64,000 nt of DNA from Brachypodius melanocephalos (Eukaryota; Chordata; Aves; Passeriformes; Pycnonotidae). The stretch is from NCBI GenBank assembly GCA_013398615.1, contig VZSR01001685.1, positions 34,529,637 through 34,593,636 on the forward strand, given 5' to 3'. The position numbers were made by a program, and so were the translations under genes. The notes beneath the pieces were generated by a model. That model had not been told where the DNA came from, did no database searches, and was given only the letters and a program-made list of their open reading frames with translations. Every line of letters starts with the position of its first letter. Position 1 is the stretch's first letter. Of this stretch, positions 1-12,756 are shown piece by piece.

Positions 1-3000
1 TAGCTGTTGAGTACATGCTCTGGAAATAACTCCTCCATTTTCTCTTGGGGTTTGGGAATTGAAGGGAGACTTTCTTTCAGCCCTTCTACTTATTTAAAAT
101 AATACACTGGCATGCCAAGCAGAGCAGGATTTATTTTTTTTTTCTAATGCTGGGAGAAGAAGCCTGTGATTAAGAAACTTGGCAGTCTGTGACTCTTGGT
201 TTTCTTATATTTTTGATGCTTGTGTTTGTATGCTAGGGTGTTCACAAAAGCATAAGAAAGTGTATTTTTGGGAAAGTTGTGAAATGGATGACATTTTCTG
301 AAAGGACAGTGTGTCTCTTGGCAGCATCATGGTCAAACAAGTAAATATGTATTTTGGTAAGGAGCCTAATTTTGAGAGTATCTATGATCTGCCCTGTTGT
401 ACCCTCCTCACTGTGATTGCAATTCCAGGCAGTCTTGGAAATACCACAGATACCAAATCCAAGTATTTTTCTTCCATGTTTTATTAATTTAAAATTACTT
501 TTTAATTCTGTGATAGTGACTAGATTGATGCATACTAACTCACTGGATTTTTAGTAAAATTAGCATAAGTTAGGGGTGAAGTAGCCTGGAACTCCAGTGA
601 AGGTGTCTCAGCACTTCCTGTGAGAAAAAGGTATCGACTTCTGTTCCTTTTACCTCTCAGCTGACTCCTGCTAGCAGAGCTGGTTTGGGTGTCTGTATTT
701 CCAACGTAGAGATCTCCTCTCAACTAATAAAAGGTGTCAAACTCTGTTGAAAATTTTGTAGAGGAGATGGTGTAATGCTGTGTTACTGCTGCTGTTCTCT
801 TGTGTGTACAGAGGGCACTAAGAAAGTCAGATGGAGATACAGAAGGAAAGATAAGAGCCGTGGTGTGACTTTACATGCTGAAAATCATTCTGTGACTGCT
901 CTCAACTATTAATTATTGCCATTCCATAAGATTGTGCATGCTTTGGAAGTGGCTGCAACAGTAGATAGGAGAGAGGCAGCATTTCCTGCAAAAGAGGGAA
1001 AACCTTGAAGAAAATCCATGTGCTCTAACTTTTGATTCATTCTACTTTTGTTTTTGTTGGGTTTGTTTGTTTTTGTTGCATGGAGGATGAGACTACAGTC
1101 ATTTCCTCACTCTACTCTGTCCAAGAGCCAAGTGAAGCATTGATGGAAAGTGAATGAGTACATGGCATTGTCATTCCCAGTACATGTGCCAGAAGGTGAA
1201 AGAGCTGACTTGTCCCTGAGCAGCTCGCCTCCTTCAAACCCTTCCCTCATCAGGGGAGCATGTTTGTGTTGCAAGTAATGTGAAAGATGAGGGTGAAGGT
1301 AATGGTGGATTTGTCTGTGGGACTTCAGAAAGATGACCCAGGGGAAGTGGGGATGTTCTTGGGTAGCTCTTGTGAAAACAGAGGACCACCTTCACTAGGA
1401 GGAGAAATGGAATAGACTGGCAAGTTGGAGCTGACTGGGTGGGAAAAAGCACAGACACCCATTGTGGTATTTAACATCTGAACTGGTATGAAGATGCATA
1501 TGAACTGATATGGCTGTCATGGCAATACTTGAGCATAATCTAAGGAACTGCTAGCTCCTTCTACAGCAACAGCAAATCAGTTATTACTTTGTTATGCTCA
1601 TGTAAGAAGTACAGTACCTGTACTTACCAGTTTTATCTTTGAAAAGCGATGTTACTCAAGGCTTTCAACATAGGAATTAACCAAGTTGAAGTCTATGGTT
1701 ACAGTGCATATGGTTATAAATTCTTACTTACATGGTGAAAATTAGCTAGTATTTTAAATGAGCTATTAAAACATTCTTAGCTTTTACCTAATAAATATTT
1801 ATTAGCTGCTAAATATCAGTCGTTCATGCCTGATGAATGAGGTTCTCCAGGAGGCAGCTTCAGCTGGGAAGGCATCTCTCTTCCTGCCCTCCCTGCCTGG
1901 ATCTACATGAGGCAATCTCTTTCCCACCTGCTGCTTTTTGCTTGCTGTTGGAATGTCCCTTTTCAGTGCTTGTCAGTGGGTCTGGATGGAGATGTGGGTG
2001 TCTGGCACTTCCCAGCCTTCAGAACGGGGCTAGTTCTCCAAGACAAATCCTTTTAGAGATACGAATTTGTTTGTTTCTCAGGAAGGATTGAAATGGATCA
2101 TCTACTCAAGGGATGCTGTGGTTTCTCCTGATGACTTTAGGTGAATATTATGCATGTCACACAGCTGAGTTTCTGAACACATTTTTCTTTCTGAAATCTG
2201 TTTTTTAAATGTCAGTAGATTCAACACTGAAGCTTAAGCATCCAGAATTGACAGGTGTGTTTTTAGGACCAGAGAGTTTGTGGAGGGGGGAGTAGGAGAG
2301 CAGTAATGAAGTGAAGCATCAGTCTATTTGGGATTACTGTTCAGCTTTAGTGTCAGAGGATGTCTGATAGTACTACAGATACCATTTTACAGAAGATGTG
2401 AATGCATATAGAGTTCAGGCTGGAGCAGGCAGGATTTTCTACAGGACAGGAAGACAATAATTTATATGTATGCACTATGGCTGTTTGATGGCAAAGGCAA
2501 AACTCCATTTATAAGGCAGAACAAAGGGGAACTAAAAGGAATTGCCCAGAATTGTATTGGTTTGTTTCATAAAAAACAGCAGACGAGGTACAAACAAAGC
2601 AAGAGAAAAGATCAGCCCCAAAATTTGAACTGATTTTACCATGATCAGGAAAGGCATAGCAATCCTAGCCTCAAACAACAGCTTGGGATGTGTTGCTGGG
2701 TCTTTTGAAAAGAAATGATTGGTAAGTGGTATTTTGCTCATGCATTAAGTGGCATTTTGCTGCAGACTTGCCTTGAGGAATCAAAACAAGTTAGGGACAT
2801 TATTTTTCCAAATGTACAGTTTCTGTTGCCAAGCAGTTCAGGGATTTCCACGCATCAGCATGATCTGCCCGGATTATGGAGACAGATTTAGTTATATACT
2901 TTTACCATATAAAAAAGTCAATGCTTCTTATTTTATTAATTTTCAGTCAGTGTATTCTGTGTGAATTTTTTTTTTTAAGAGACCGCAGCATATGAAACTG

Positions 3001-6000
3001 AGGATTAAAAGTAACTTTCAAGGGCCTAATTACAAGGCAGTTCTCTGCTGCATCACACTTTGTTTGTAAACTGTGACTGTCACTGTGCAGCTGAACTTAC
3101 CCTTTGAATAAAGCCTTATGTACCACCAGAGTTAATATTTACACCAAACCACCCGCTTAAAATTGGCTGCCCATTACCCCAGTTACATTAAACTAGAACC
3201 TCCCATAACAATGTGAGAAGGTTCTTGTTTTATAGCATAAGCTGCTTTCCCACCCTCAGGCAACAAATTTGAAGTATTTTAAGTCTTCTGCTTGGGGAAA
3301 AAAAAATAGAGTCCAGTCCTCCAGCTGCACATGGCCATCTCAGCACCACGAAAATAGAAACCGGTGCTATCCCAAATGCATAATTCATCTGGTAGCTTGC
3401 AGGCATTCATGCAATGCAGCAAACGGCAGGGGCTCCTTCTTGAGCACGCTGGGGGTGAACAGCAGCACTGGGGCTACGATGCCTGCAGTTGTGTGCCTGT
3501 TCCCAGACTCTTCTGTCTTTTGCATGGTGAGAAAGGTGTCCTAAGGATGATCTGGGCAGCCTGGCAGCATCACCAGGGCACTCAGGAACTCTTCTGCTTT
3601 TGGGGAACAGGCTGACCTTGCAGCCGCTTAAGTTATGGGGAAGGCTAACCTGATGTTGTCTTGCTTGAATGCAAAGAGAAAAGTTGTAGAAATGGATAAA
3701 CCTTAACTTGCTGGTATCCTCTGGATGAAAATATATTGATTCAGGATTTGTAGAACATGATTATGTTCTGAATCTGTATAGGTAAAGCAGTTTTGTAAGC
3801 TATATACTGCTATATGATGTATTTTTTTCTTCCTTCCCTCTTTTCCACAAACCAGTATTTGTTTCTCCCCCTCCATCACATCAGTGTTGCTCTAATTACT
3901 GCTGCCAAACCCAATGAATTGGCATCAAGATGGTGCTCAGTGTTGAATATTAGAGCAGTACAGCATAAAGTAGCTCATGTTAATAGCATCTTCTACCTTG
4001 TCTGCTTCTGAGCAAAATTTACTAGAGCATTTACTAATTTCCATTGGGATACTTACTGCTTTTACTGTTGGGTGTACCTGAGCAAATGCCATTGACTTCA
4101 GTGAAATTCATGTTGTAGGAATTGGAGATCTTATTCCAAATGGGAAAGAAAGAAAGGAAAAAAAAAAAGTTAGAGCTTTGGAGACACTGAAGGATGGAAT
4201 CACCTCGGGTAGAAAGGAGCATATGGAAAGATGTTGTTGTTTTTCTTAGAGTGAAAGCATGGCAAAGATAGCTGACCTGTTACTTGTTTTGATAATAAAT
4301 ACACATCTATTTCTCTACTAGTTTGATTTATAGAGGAATAAACATTGAGCAACAAAAATAAATATGGTGTGACAGAAAAAGAGAAGTTTAGGTGGCATCT
4401 CAGCAAAGAAAGGAAATGCTTTGAAGTATGTCCTGTAAAAGTGCATGGTGACAAGCACACACAACTTCATTACAATGCCTTTCAAAAGAGATTTATTTTA
4501 AATAGACTTCACCAAAGTGATTCCTGGGAAAAAAAAAAAAAAAGTTCCTTACATGCTCACAGCTCTCTTTACTTTTCTTCCAAGCCAAGGCTGCAGATTT
4601 AACAGAACTTCATTTTATGGGAAAGGAAGTTGCTTTGGTCATCCTCAGTATCCATCAATAAATTTGATAGATGCAAAGAAGTATTGACTGTTTCATGGTT
4701 ATGGCTTAACAAAATTAACCCCCAAATTAAGTGGATGCTTGAACTGGCAAAAGAGCATTCAGAGAATTGTGACCATCCTAATTCCCCAAGTACATTCCTA
4801 GTGCCTGCAGTGGGATGGACAGCCCTCTTACCTGAGCCCTGCCACCAGCTTCCCCTGGGGCTCATGCCCCAAGCCCCCTTGTCACCTCTGCAGAGGTGGA
4901 GGAGGGCTGGGGTGGCTTGGAGGCTCATGGTTCTGCTGCCAGCTGTGTTCTTGCAGGGGAGCAGGCAAACTGGGCATGTGGCTGGGAGCCCCACACTGCC
5001 CCATGATCCCTGAGCCTTTCCTCTTCACCAGGGGGTCTGAGTGGCCCTGCCTTTGGCATGTGATGGCCATGTGGGTAAGTGCTGCCTGTGGGCCAGGGGC
5101 CATGGCTTGGCCATGTGGCATCAGTAACTGAAGCCAGGATAAATTAGGATGCTTGGGGATTTCAGCCATCAAGGGAGAGGTTGAAATGGCAGTGATTCCT
5201 TGTCCAGGAGTCCACATCTATTAGTGCACGAGCTTTGCTCTGCTGGATGATGGTCTTTATTTTGCTGGGATTTAGGAAAATCCCAGTCTCTACTTATGAC
5301 TAGATACTGCTGAAAAAAAGTCATTTGGTTGCATAACACTAAATACTGGTTGATCCATCACCTCGCTTGTATCTCTTTAGCTTTTGATGATTGTTGACCT
5401 TTAAATAAAACTTTGTGTAACTATGATAGTGTTTGTGTTGTGACAGGTGGGCTCCTGCTGGGGCTCATGTTGGATGTGTGCAATAGGTGTTCAGGTTAGA
5501 TGGATCCCAGATGTTATTCTTTTGTTTCTCTTGCTTGTATCTCATTTTTAGGACCGCTCAATCGATGCTAAATAAAAAGATGTTAGGGGTTTAAAGTGCA
5601 AGCACTTACTTGTATGGCGTTCTAAAGTATTTTGGAGTTGTAAATAAGTAAATAAAAGAAAAAATAAAGAGACATTGTATTTTCAGAGCAGTTCTTTTCA
5701 GCATGAATTTAAAATTTTTTAAAAGCAAATCAGATGCAATCCATGACTTAAGCACAGGCTCTAAGTTAAGCACACTGACCAGATCCCTGCTGGGACTCCT
5801 TGTTGTGCATAAAGTGAGACATGAGTACAGGCATCTGATAAAGGTCCAAGTTCAGAATCACAGGTGCAAAATCCAAAAGTGATAGCAGAGTACAGGGCCA
5901 AAACTGACCAAATATGTTCTTTGGAGCATTTGTTTGCTTTATTAAATTGCTCTATGAAGTGTTTTAACAGTTTCAGATTGATCCAAGATAGGCCAGAGCA

Positions 6001-9000
6001 TGGTTTTGTCTGCTGCTTAGTTTATTTATGAACTTATAAAAGAATATAAGCAATTTTAGTGCTCTGGAGGGAAGAGAGAATGGTACAAAATTCAGTGTAA
6101 GCTTGGAATGGTGTGAACATTTAGACTAACACTGCACTGGTTGCTTTATTCAGTGCTGTGTCAGTGAAAAGATGGAAGCAAGGTAAAGTCACAGAGCGTT
6201 GTGTTGAGAGGAGCAGGCTGAGCAGGAGGAGCTGACAAATGCAGAGAACAGGCAGCTGGCTGGCTGCTTGCAAGTTTGACCTAGGAACTGTTGCTTCCTA
6301 TAACAAGTAAATTTTATATACTGAAGGCAGTTTATGTGCTGTGTTTGGCAATAAAAGTTAGGAATGCAGCTGAGAGGGGGAGATGCAGATCACTGCAGAC
6401 AAACATGGAATTATCTCAGTGGAAAAAATGAGTAACTCCAGAATAAAGTGCTGTACAAATGGCTCACTTACTCTGGTCAGCCTTTGAAAGGAGAAATCAA
6501 AATGACATAAGTTTCATGAGTCTTAACAAATCTTCATAGGGAAGAAAGGATCTGTCTTATGTTCTTCACATGAAGGAAACCAGTGGTTGTCATTGCCTGT
6601 GTAACTCTGTTAACTTGCCATTCCTGTGTGTGACTGAATTAAAATGTGTGTTGTGTTCCTGTTTCAGTTAAGTAATGCTTTCCATTCCAAGCTCGCCTTG
6701 CCAAGTATTTGTGAAGCAAGCATGCTTTTCTTACTTGATAACTGGCAATTGTCTGCTCTTCTCTCTTTGCAGATCCTCACCCCTGCCCTAAACTCCAGTT
6801 ACTAAGCAATGTAGGGATAAATCCATGGCATCTCCGGTACTGCCACACAGGCCTGGCTGAAGCCCAGGCTTTTGGATGGCCACTGCCTTGCCCTTGCTTA
6901 ATGATACTCTTCAAGGCAAGATCAGTGGGTGTTTGCAAGGGCTGGAGTCTTGTTGTGGCATCTGTAGCCTTTGGTCTAGCATTGAGCTGGCCAGCTCACA
7001 GCAGGTGTGGGTACTGGTGCACATGAACCTCAGCAGCATTGCAGAGTGGGTCCTCCAAATCTGTGACATGTGACACAGGGACTGAGACCCTAAATCTGCT
7101 CTTACATACCCACTATCCCTGGAAGTTGTTTATACTTCTGGTTCTGCTGTTTCCTACCAGAGAAGCTTTGGTGCCTTGTCCCACGTAGATCAGGCACAGA
7201 TGAGTTCTAGTTTATTGAAGTCAAGGGTTTGCTTGAAACTCTGCTTACTCATGTGTTCCTGTGAAGCTGGTTGTTTTGCCTGTGGCCTGGGGAGCTGGCA
7301 GGATTTTTGGGCACATTCTGTTCAGTGAGTGCAGTAAGGTCGTACCTCTGAAGCCCGTAGTCAGTTCTGCTCTGTTTCAGAGGATTTGGCTTTGTCAAAT
7401 CCTTCCCTCTGCTGTTAGGCCTGACAGATGAATGTGATTAAAAAAAGATCTGGCTGCTAACTGTTTGAATTCCCAGGTGGTTGAATTTTCATGTAATAGG
7501 GCTTTCACCATGATTTATCCTCTGGGGGTGTATTAGCAATGAAACACTGCCTTTCTGCAGTCACTGTATGATTAATCATATTTTGTTTTTGCAGTCACGC
7601 AACCTATTTATCATTCATCTTTGCTACTAGGTTGCTTTTGCTACTGTAAAATTTGAGGTACTCCACTGAAGAGAACCTATACTGGGAAATAATCCCTTAA
7701 TTTCACCTGCCCTAGTGTATAATTTCCTTCCTTCCTTGTCTTGCCATTTTTCTCACTGCCATGCCCACTGCTCCCATGGGTGGGTCTGTCCTTGGCAGTG
7801 GAGGGCTGGTCTGCTCCTGAGGCTGCCTCACCAGCAACACAAGGGAGGATGATGTCTTGGAAGTAGAAATAACTGGTGTAGGCTACATGGCAAAATGTTT
7901 TTTTCTTTTTGGTAGATCTGCTCTACCAAATTCCAGCAGCCATGCTTCTGGTGTGGCTCTTGGGGAAGCAGGTTTCCAAATTGTATTGGTGTGGTGACTT
8001 AGGTGGTGCCAGTTGTTGGTATGACCTGTTTGTCCTTCAGAGTCTGTGAGACTTGCTGGACTAAAACTGAGAAAAGCATAATAAGCAGAGGAAGTTTTTC
8101 CACCTCTCCTTTTCCAAGTGAAGCTTCAGCTTTGTACTTCTCTCAACTATGCCATGGGAATATGCCTCAAAAAAGGTGGTGTTTGAGTTTGAGAGCACAG
8201 TGTGATCAGCAGTGTGGGATTTCTGTTGGCATGTCACCTCACTCTGCTTCATTGGCCTTTGGAAGAACTTGGACAGTATAGTTTATAGTTTATGACAGGT
8301 TTATATGGAAACAACAGTATTTTACCATTATCTCCTATTTTTCATTCTCTTCCAATAATTCAAACTATTCAATTTTAGAAAGGGTGTGCATTATAAATCA
8401 GTTTTCTGTTTCTATATCCCTTACACATATTTTGTGGGAACTTTTTAGAGAATATACATTTTTTAACATTGTTACTTTCTATAAGTTTTCATTGTTGTTC
8501 AATGCTGTATGAGCATTCCTCCTGTTTCTTGAAGCATCTTGCCTTTGTTAGTGTATAATGTTTCTGCAATTCAGTAAGCTTTATATGAGTTTCTTCCTAG
8601 TGAATGAAAAGAATTGCAGGTATTTCAGGAATCTGTGAATAGGTATTTCATAATAAAAGGCTAATAAGAGGGGAGCATTTTTTTGCTGGTAATCTGAGTT
8701 TCAAGAGAGGTGAATACTGAAAGTTCAGTGTTACAGCCTCCTTGCTAGAACTTGATACTTAACTGTGTAAAAGAAAGCTGTAGTCTTCAATGAGATTGCA
8801 AAGAGATAAACACACAGATCCATGCTGTGTCAGAGTATTTCTTGCCACAGCACTGAGGTCTCTTTATCTAAACCATAAGTGACAGCAGTGTTGCCTTCAA
8901 CATGGCCAAGAGCTAAGGTCAAAGGAGGGAGGCTGGGTAACAAGTACCATTTGAGTGCCTATAAAAGTAAACAACTAAATTACTTGCAAATTCTATAGTA

Positions 9001-9851
9001 TGCTACAAGTCCTTCTCTATTAAGAAGCATTAAATAATTCTGATTGGGAAAGACATCTCAGGATGACCATTTTACTTTTTAGAAAAGAAATTATGCCAGA
9101 TTGCTTTGCTCCGTGTAGTGAATTGTGGTAGCTGCTGTGAGAGCCCTTCAATCTTAATGCCTTCCTTTTAGGAAGTGGTATTGATAATGGGAAGTTGTTC
9201 AGATTAGGTTATATAGGTGCCTGGTTTCTATCAGCCAGCCTGGCAGGGATTGCTGCATTCTCTTCTAATAAATTTGTTCCTCCAATGGCATCTCTTCCTA
9301 GACACAATCTCAGATGAGATGCTGTAGTACAACTGTTGTTTCATGACTGTAGTTAAGAGCACTGCCTTTAAATTGTGGAGGCTTATTTTGCTTATGTTTA
9401 TGTTTAATTTTTCAGCAGGGATTCTCCTGAGCTAGGTGCTCAGTTTTACTTAAAGCACGTAATAAGTAGGTATTAGATGTGGATGATTGTTTTACCGGCT
9501 ATGGCTTTTCACAGTATAATTAAGGTTAATGTTTTCCTAAACTTATTTAGTTTTGTATCCTTTTCCATTAGTGTCCAATATAAAAGATAGGTTTGCATGC
9601 TACTTCTGCTCTATTTTTTTTTTCTAATGTGATTTAATTATTTCTGAGGAAAAAAAAATCCCTCAGGTTTGGCTTCAGTGTTTCAACAATGAAAATGAAA
9701 GTGAACAACCTTAGAGGGATATGCTAAATCCTGAACTTTTCTTTTTTTATCTTGTCAGTGGTTGTCAGGAACAAATTTCCATAATGTAAGACTACCTCTC
9801 CAAGGGCAGTAATATTACCTGAGCTTTGGATTCAGCACACACAAGGTGGGG
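1..9851 (+). other. SDC2 intron 1, first visible part; no gene seen
   Basis: The sequence is AT-rich and non-coding. Open frames are short, on both strands, and none resembles a known protein. A GC-richer patch at about 4800-5120 contains overlapping frames on both strands (127, 131 and 111 residues), a sign of low stop-codon density rather than coding. There is a 15-base poly-A run at 4529-4543. I see no recognisable transposon or RNA gene in this stretch. Confidence 0.7.
4529..4543. repeat. Poly-A run (15 A)
   Basis: An uninterrupted A homopolymer lies in intron 1. No retroposed sequence is recognisable immediately upstream, so it is probably a simple repeat. Confidence 0.8.
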
Positions 9852-10403
9852 TGTCATGGTTTAACCCCATCCAGCAATCAACCACCAAGTGAGATCAGGG
9901 AGAGAAGTTGAAGGGTAAAAGCTGGAAAACTCGTGGCTTGGAATGAAGACAGTTCAGTAGGGAAAGCAAAAGCCGTACACACAAGGAAAGCTAAACAAGA
10001 GATTAATTCACTACTTCCCATGCCCAGCCATGCCCAGGAGACCAGGGCACCATCAGGTGAAACAGTGACTTAGGAAGACAAACACCGTCATTCCAAGCAT
10101 TTCCCTTTTCCTCCTTCTCCCCACTTTATTTACTGAGCAGGATGTCATGCTACAGGGTGTCTCTTGGGTCATTTTGGGTCACCTGTCCTGACTGTGCCTC
10201 CTCCCAGCCTCCCATATAACCCCAGCCCCCTGCCACTGTGGCAGTACTAAAAGCAGTGTTTAAGCCCTGCTCAGCAATAACAAAAACTGTGTTGTTAAAA
10301 CTGTAACTATATTGTCAACCCTGTGTTCAGCACAAACTCAGAACACAGTCCCATACTAACTACTGTGAAGAAAATGAGTTCTGTCCCAGCCCAAACCAAC
10401 ACA
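9852..10403. mobile_element. Solo LTR-like element of an endogenous retrovirus (unclassified avian family)
   Basis: This block of about 552 bases begins TGTCATGGTTTAACCCC and ends AAACCAACACA. The imperfect inverted termini TG...CA are usual for LTRs. The overall pattern resembles an LTR family seen widely in neoavian genomes: a GTTTAACCCC start, a CTCGTGG/GAAGACAGTTCAGTAG part, a GTCACCTGTCCTGACTGTGCC part and a closing CCCAGCCCAAACC. No internal gag, pol or env sequence adjoins it, so it is best read as a solo LTR. The flanking bases (GTGGGG before, GAGTGGG after) resemble each other but are not an exact target duplication. Family and orientation rest on memory of the pattern, not on a search. 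Confidence 0.7.
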
Positions 10404-12313
10404 GAGTGGGTTTCATTACAGGTGCTGAAGAGGGGCCATCTCTCAGTCAGTAGTTCCAAGAAAATGAAGGTGTTTGTTTTTTGGTTGTTTTTTTTTTTTT
10501 TCTGTTGCCAGAAGCAGCCTTAAGATTTTGCTGTTTAAGAAAGCTATCCCAAATAACTAAGTTGAAATTTATGTGTAGTATTTATGCTGGATCACTTTTG
10601 AAAATAATGCTCATTCCTTCCTTAAGTAAGAGACATTTGATTTAATGCTGCTGGATCAAGGCAATATCAAACAAATCTTGCCTGTGTATTTGACAACAGT
10701 AGAAGAATTGAGATGATGTCTTGCTTTACACAGGAAAAAATTTAGGCCCTGATAATAGAGTTCAATGAGCAAGTTTAAACTTGGAATATGTTTTCTGCCT
10801 TAAAAGGACAGAAAATAGAGTAAGCAGCTTGCTAATGACTTTTAGATACCTGGGACTGTTATTGCAGCAACAACACTTCATGGGAAAACCAAAGAAATTT
10901 AGAAGTATAGCAAGTTTTCTAAATTTCTAAATAAAGATTTTTTAAAAATCCTCTGTTCTTTCCTCTGTGCCCCAGCCTGTGTTGTGATCCTCAGGCTGTT
11001 GTGAGGCGTTTGTGTATTGTTTTCTGTTCATCACAAGAGGTACATGAATTGAAAAGAAATTAAAAGCCCCTGTGGGAATGGCTGTTCTCTAGGAAACTGT
11101 CCAGTCTTCCTAATTGTATATGCAGTAAAGCTTATAAGATACTTTCACAAAAGTTAAGCACTCATATGTTTCATTTAATCACAGAATTCAAGCCTATAAA
11201 GGAATTAAAATCTGGGACTCGTGCTTTTCTGGTGATGGCTGGATTTCGTGAACAGGTTTTTGCATGTGTTTCTTTCATGTGTATATGTGTATACAGGGTT
11301 GGATTTTTTTTTTTTTTAAGTCTAAAACAGTCTGTTTATCCCCTTTGGAATTACTGGAATAAAGCAAAATGCGTGTTTTTAATAGAAGTGAATGAGATAT
11401 GATATACAGTAATTTTTTTTTTTTTTGAGAGCCTGGGAAGGAAGGAAATAAGTAGCCTTTCTGGTTGGTCTTTAGTGGAATGCTCTGAAATGCTTGGACT
11501 TCATTCAAGAGAACAAAAGCCCTCTTGTTGGTTTCTGCGGTTTTGGGGTGTGCCTATGCCCTAAAAAGCCCATAGTAGGATTTATTTTGGAAGCCCTATT
11601 TGGAGCTTTCATCACCACCTTGATGAGGAAGGGAGAGCTGCTATCAACTCCCTTGTCTGGCCAGTTTCTGGCTTAATCCAGCCAAGACAGAAACATCAGT
11701 AATAAGATACCAGTCTGGGCAAATTTTGCCTAGACCTGTCTTTCTGGCCTTGAAGAAAGAATGAGATGTTCACCAAGATTTTTTGCTGATGTCCGTGTAA
11801 GTATGGCTGATGATCTGTACAGTGGGAAACTCTGGAAGTAGAAGATCTATGTGTGTTTTAATACTGGTAATGCTTCACTTTGCTGTCTTCAGCTGCTCAT
11901 TTTATGTAAGATCCAGTTTGGGGCTGCAGCTTTCAAGCCCTTCCTAACATCTTTTCCATCATGACAAAGGGGAGGAGGATTGTTCCTTTTGCAACAAGCT
12001 GATGCAGCAGCCTGCATTCCCACAGCCTCTGACGGGGACATGTCAGAAGCGACGGGGGATGAGGGGAACTTAGTGATCTATAGCAAAGCTCCAGTGGGAG
12101 AGCTCAGATGTGTCTCTTCACTGATGCAGGAGCTATTGCAGATTCTCGGGGTTCACTTGCAGGTTCTCACAGAAGCAAGGATAACCAGTTTAAGCAAATT
12201 GAAGTTCTGCGGAGGTGGGCGAAGATTTGGGTCCTTGGTTTTCTAGTTGTTAGAAGAAATTGTCTGATAGATTTGTGTTACAAAGATATTAGTGTTCTTT
12301 TCACTTCTTGAAG
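10404..12313 (+). other. SDC2 intron 1 between the two LTR insertions; no gene seen
   Basis: The sequence is intronic and AT-rich, with T runs at about 10488-10501, 11306-11318 and 11413-11426. Short chance frames occur on both strands, none with a recognisable domain. No RNA gene or older transposon can be supported. Confidence 0.65.
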
Positions 12314-12319
12314 CAACAG
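12314..12319. repeat. Target-site duplication, left copy (CAACAG)
   Basis: This hexamer directly precedes the TG start of the LTR and is identical to 12751-12756, directly after its CA end. Confidence 0.75.
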
Positions 12320-12750
12320 TGTTGGGAATGGTGAGACAGGGAAACCTTGTAGATATGATTGNNNNNNNNNNNNNNNNNNNNNNNNNNNNNNNNNNNNNNN
12401 NNNNNNNNNNNNNNNNNNNNNNNNNNNNNNNNNNNNNNNNNNNNNNNNNNNNNNNNNNNNNTAGTTCCTATAGGCTGTATGCAAATATAGTAGGATTTGT
12501 GTCTCGTACTGGTTGGTTACTGTAAGTTAGAATATTCAACAAACAAGGAGATAAAACTGTAAAGAAACAGGAAATTTGCCTCTTGAGACATCGCTCTGGG
12601 GACAAGCGCTCTCTTGAGATGACCCTATCAGCTGGATGCTGGCAGCTGGGAGCAGGGCTCCTTCCACCCTCAGCCTTGCAATAAACCACGTGTCTCAAGA
12701 GCAACCCTGTCCCCCAGAGATCTCGTCCTTGGCGCCCAACTGCTTTTACA
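12320..12750 (+). mobile_element. Solo LTR of an ERVK-type endogenous retrovirus, interrupted by an assembly gap
   Basis: The element begins TGTTGGGAATGG at 12320 and ends CTTTTACA at 12750, so its termini are TGT...ACA. It is flanked by a perfect 6-base direct repeat CAACAG (12314-12319 and 12751-12756), the target-site duplication length typical of ERVK/betaretrovirus-like integrases. An AATAAA at 12680-12685 is followed by CACGTG, consistent with the R region on the + strand. There are no internal retroviral genes, so this is a solo LTR left by recombination. The true length is unknown because 100 bases are N. Oddly, TGGCGCCCAAC, which looks like a tRNA-Lys primer-binding site, lies at 12730-12740, inside the element by this reading (see findings). 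Confidence 0.8.
12362..12461. other. Assembly gap (100 N)
   Basis: There are exactly 100 N, a conventional placeholder for a gap of unknown size. It falls inside the ERVK-type LTR, as expected where a young or repetitive element broke a short-read assembly. Frames running across it contain only X and have no meaning. Confidence 0.98.
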
Positions 12751-12756
12751 CAACAG
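12751..12756. repeat. Target-site duplication, right copy (CAACAG)
   Basis: This hexamer directly follows the LTR end and is identical to 12314-12319. The pair defines the insertion borders. Confidence 0.75.

Noticed and set aside
4599..5217. Cluster of 111-131-aa frames at 4.6-5.2 kb
   Set aside because: They overlap on both strands in a GC-richer patch, with no domain or exon borders recognised.
12278..12525. Frames spanning the N block
   Set aside because: Most of their residues are X from the assembly gap; they have no meaning.
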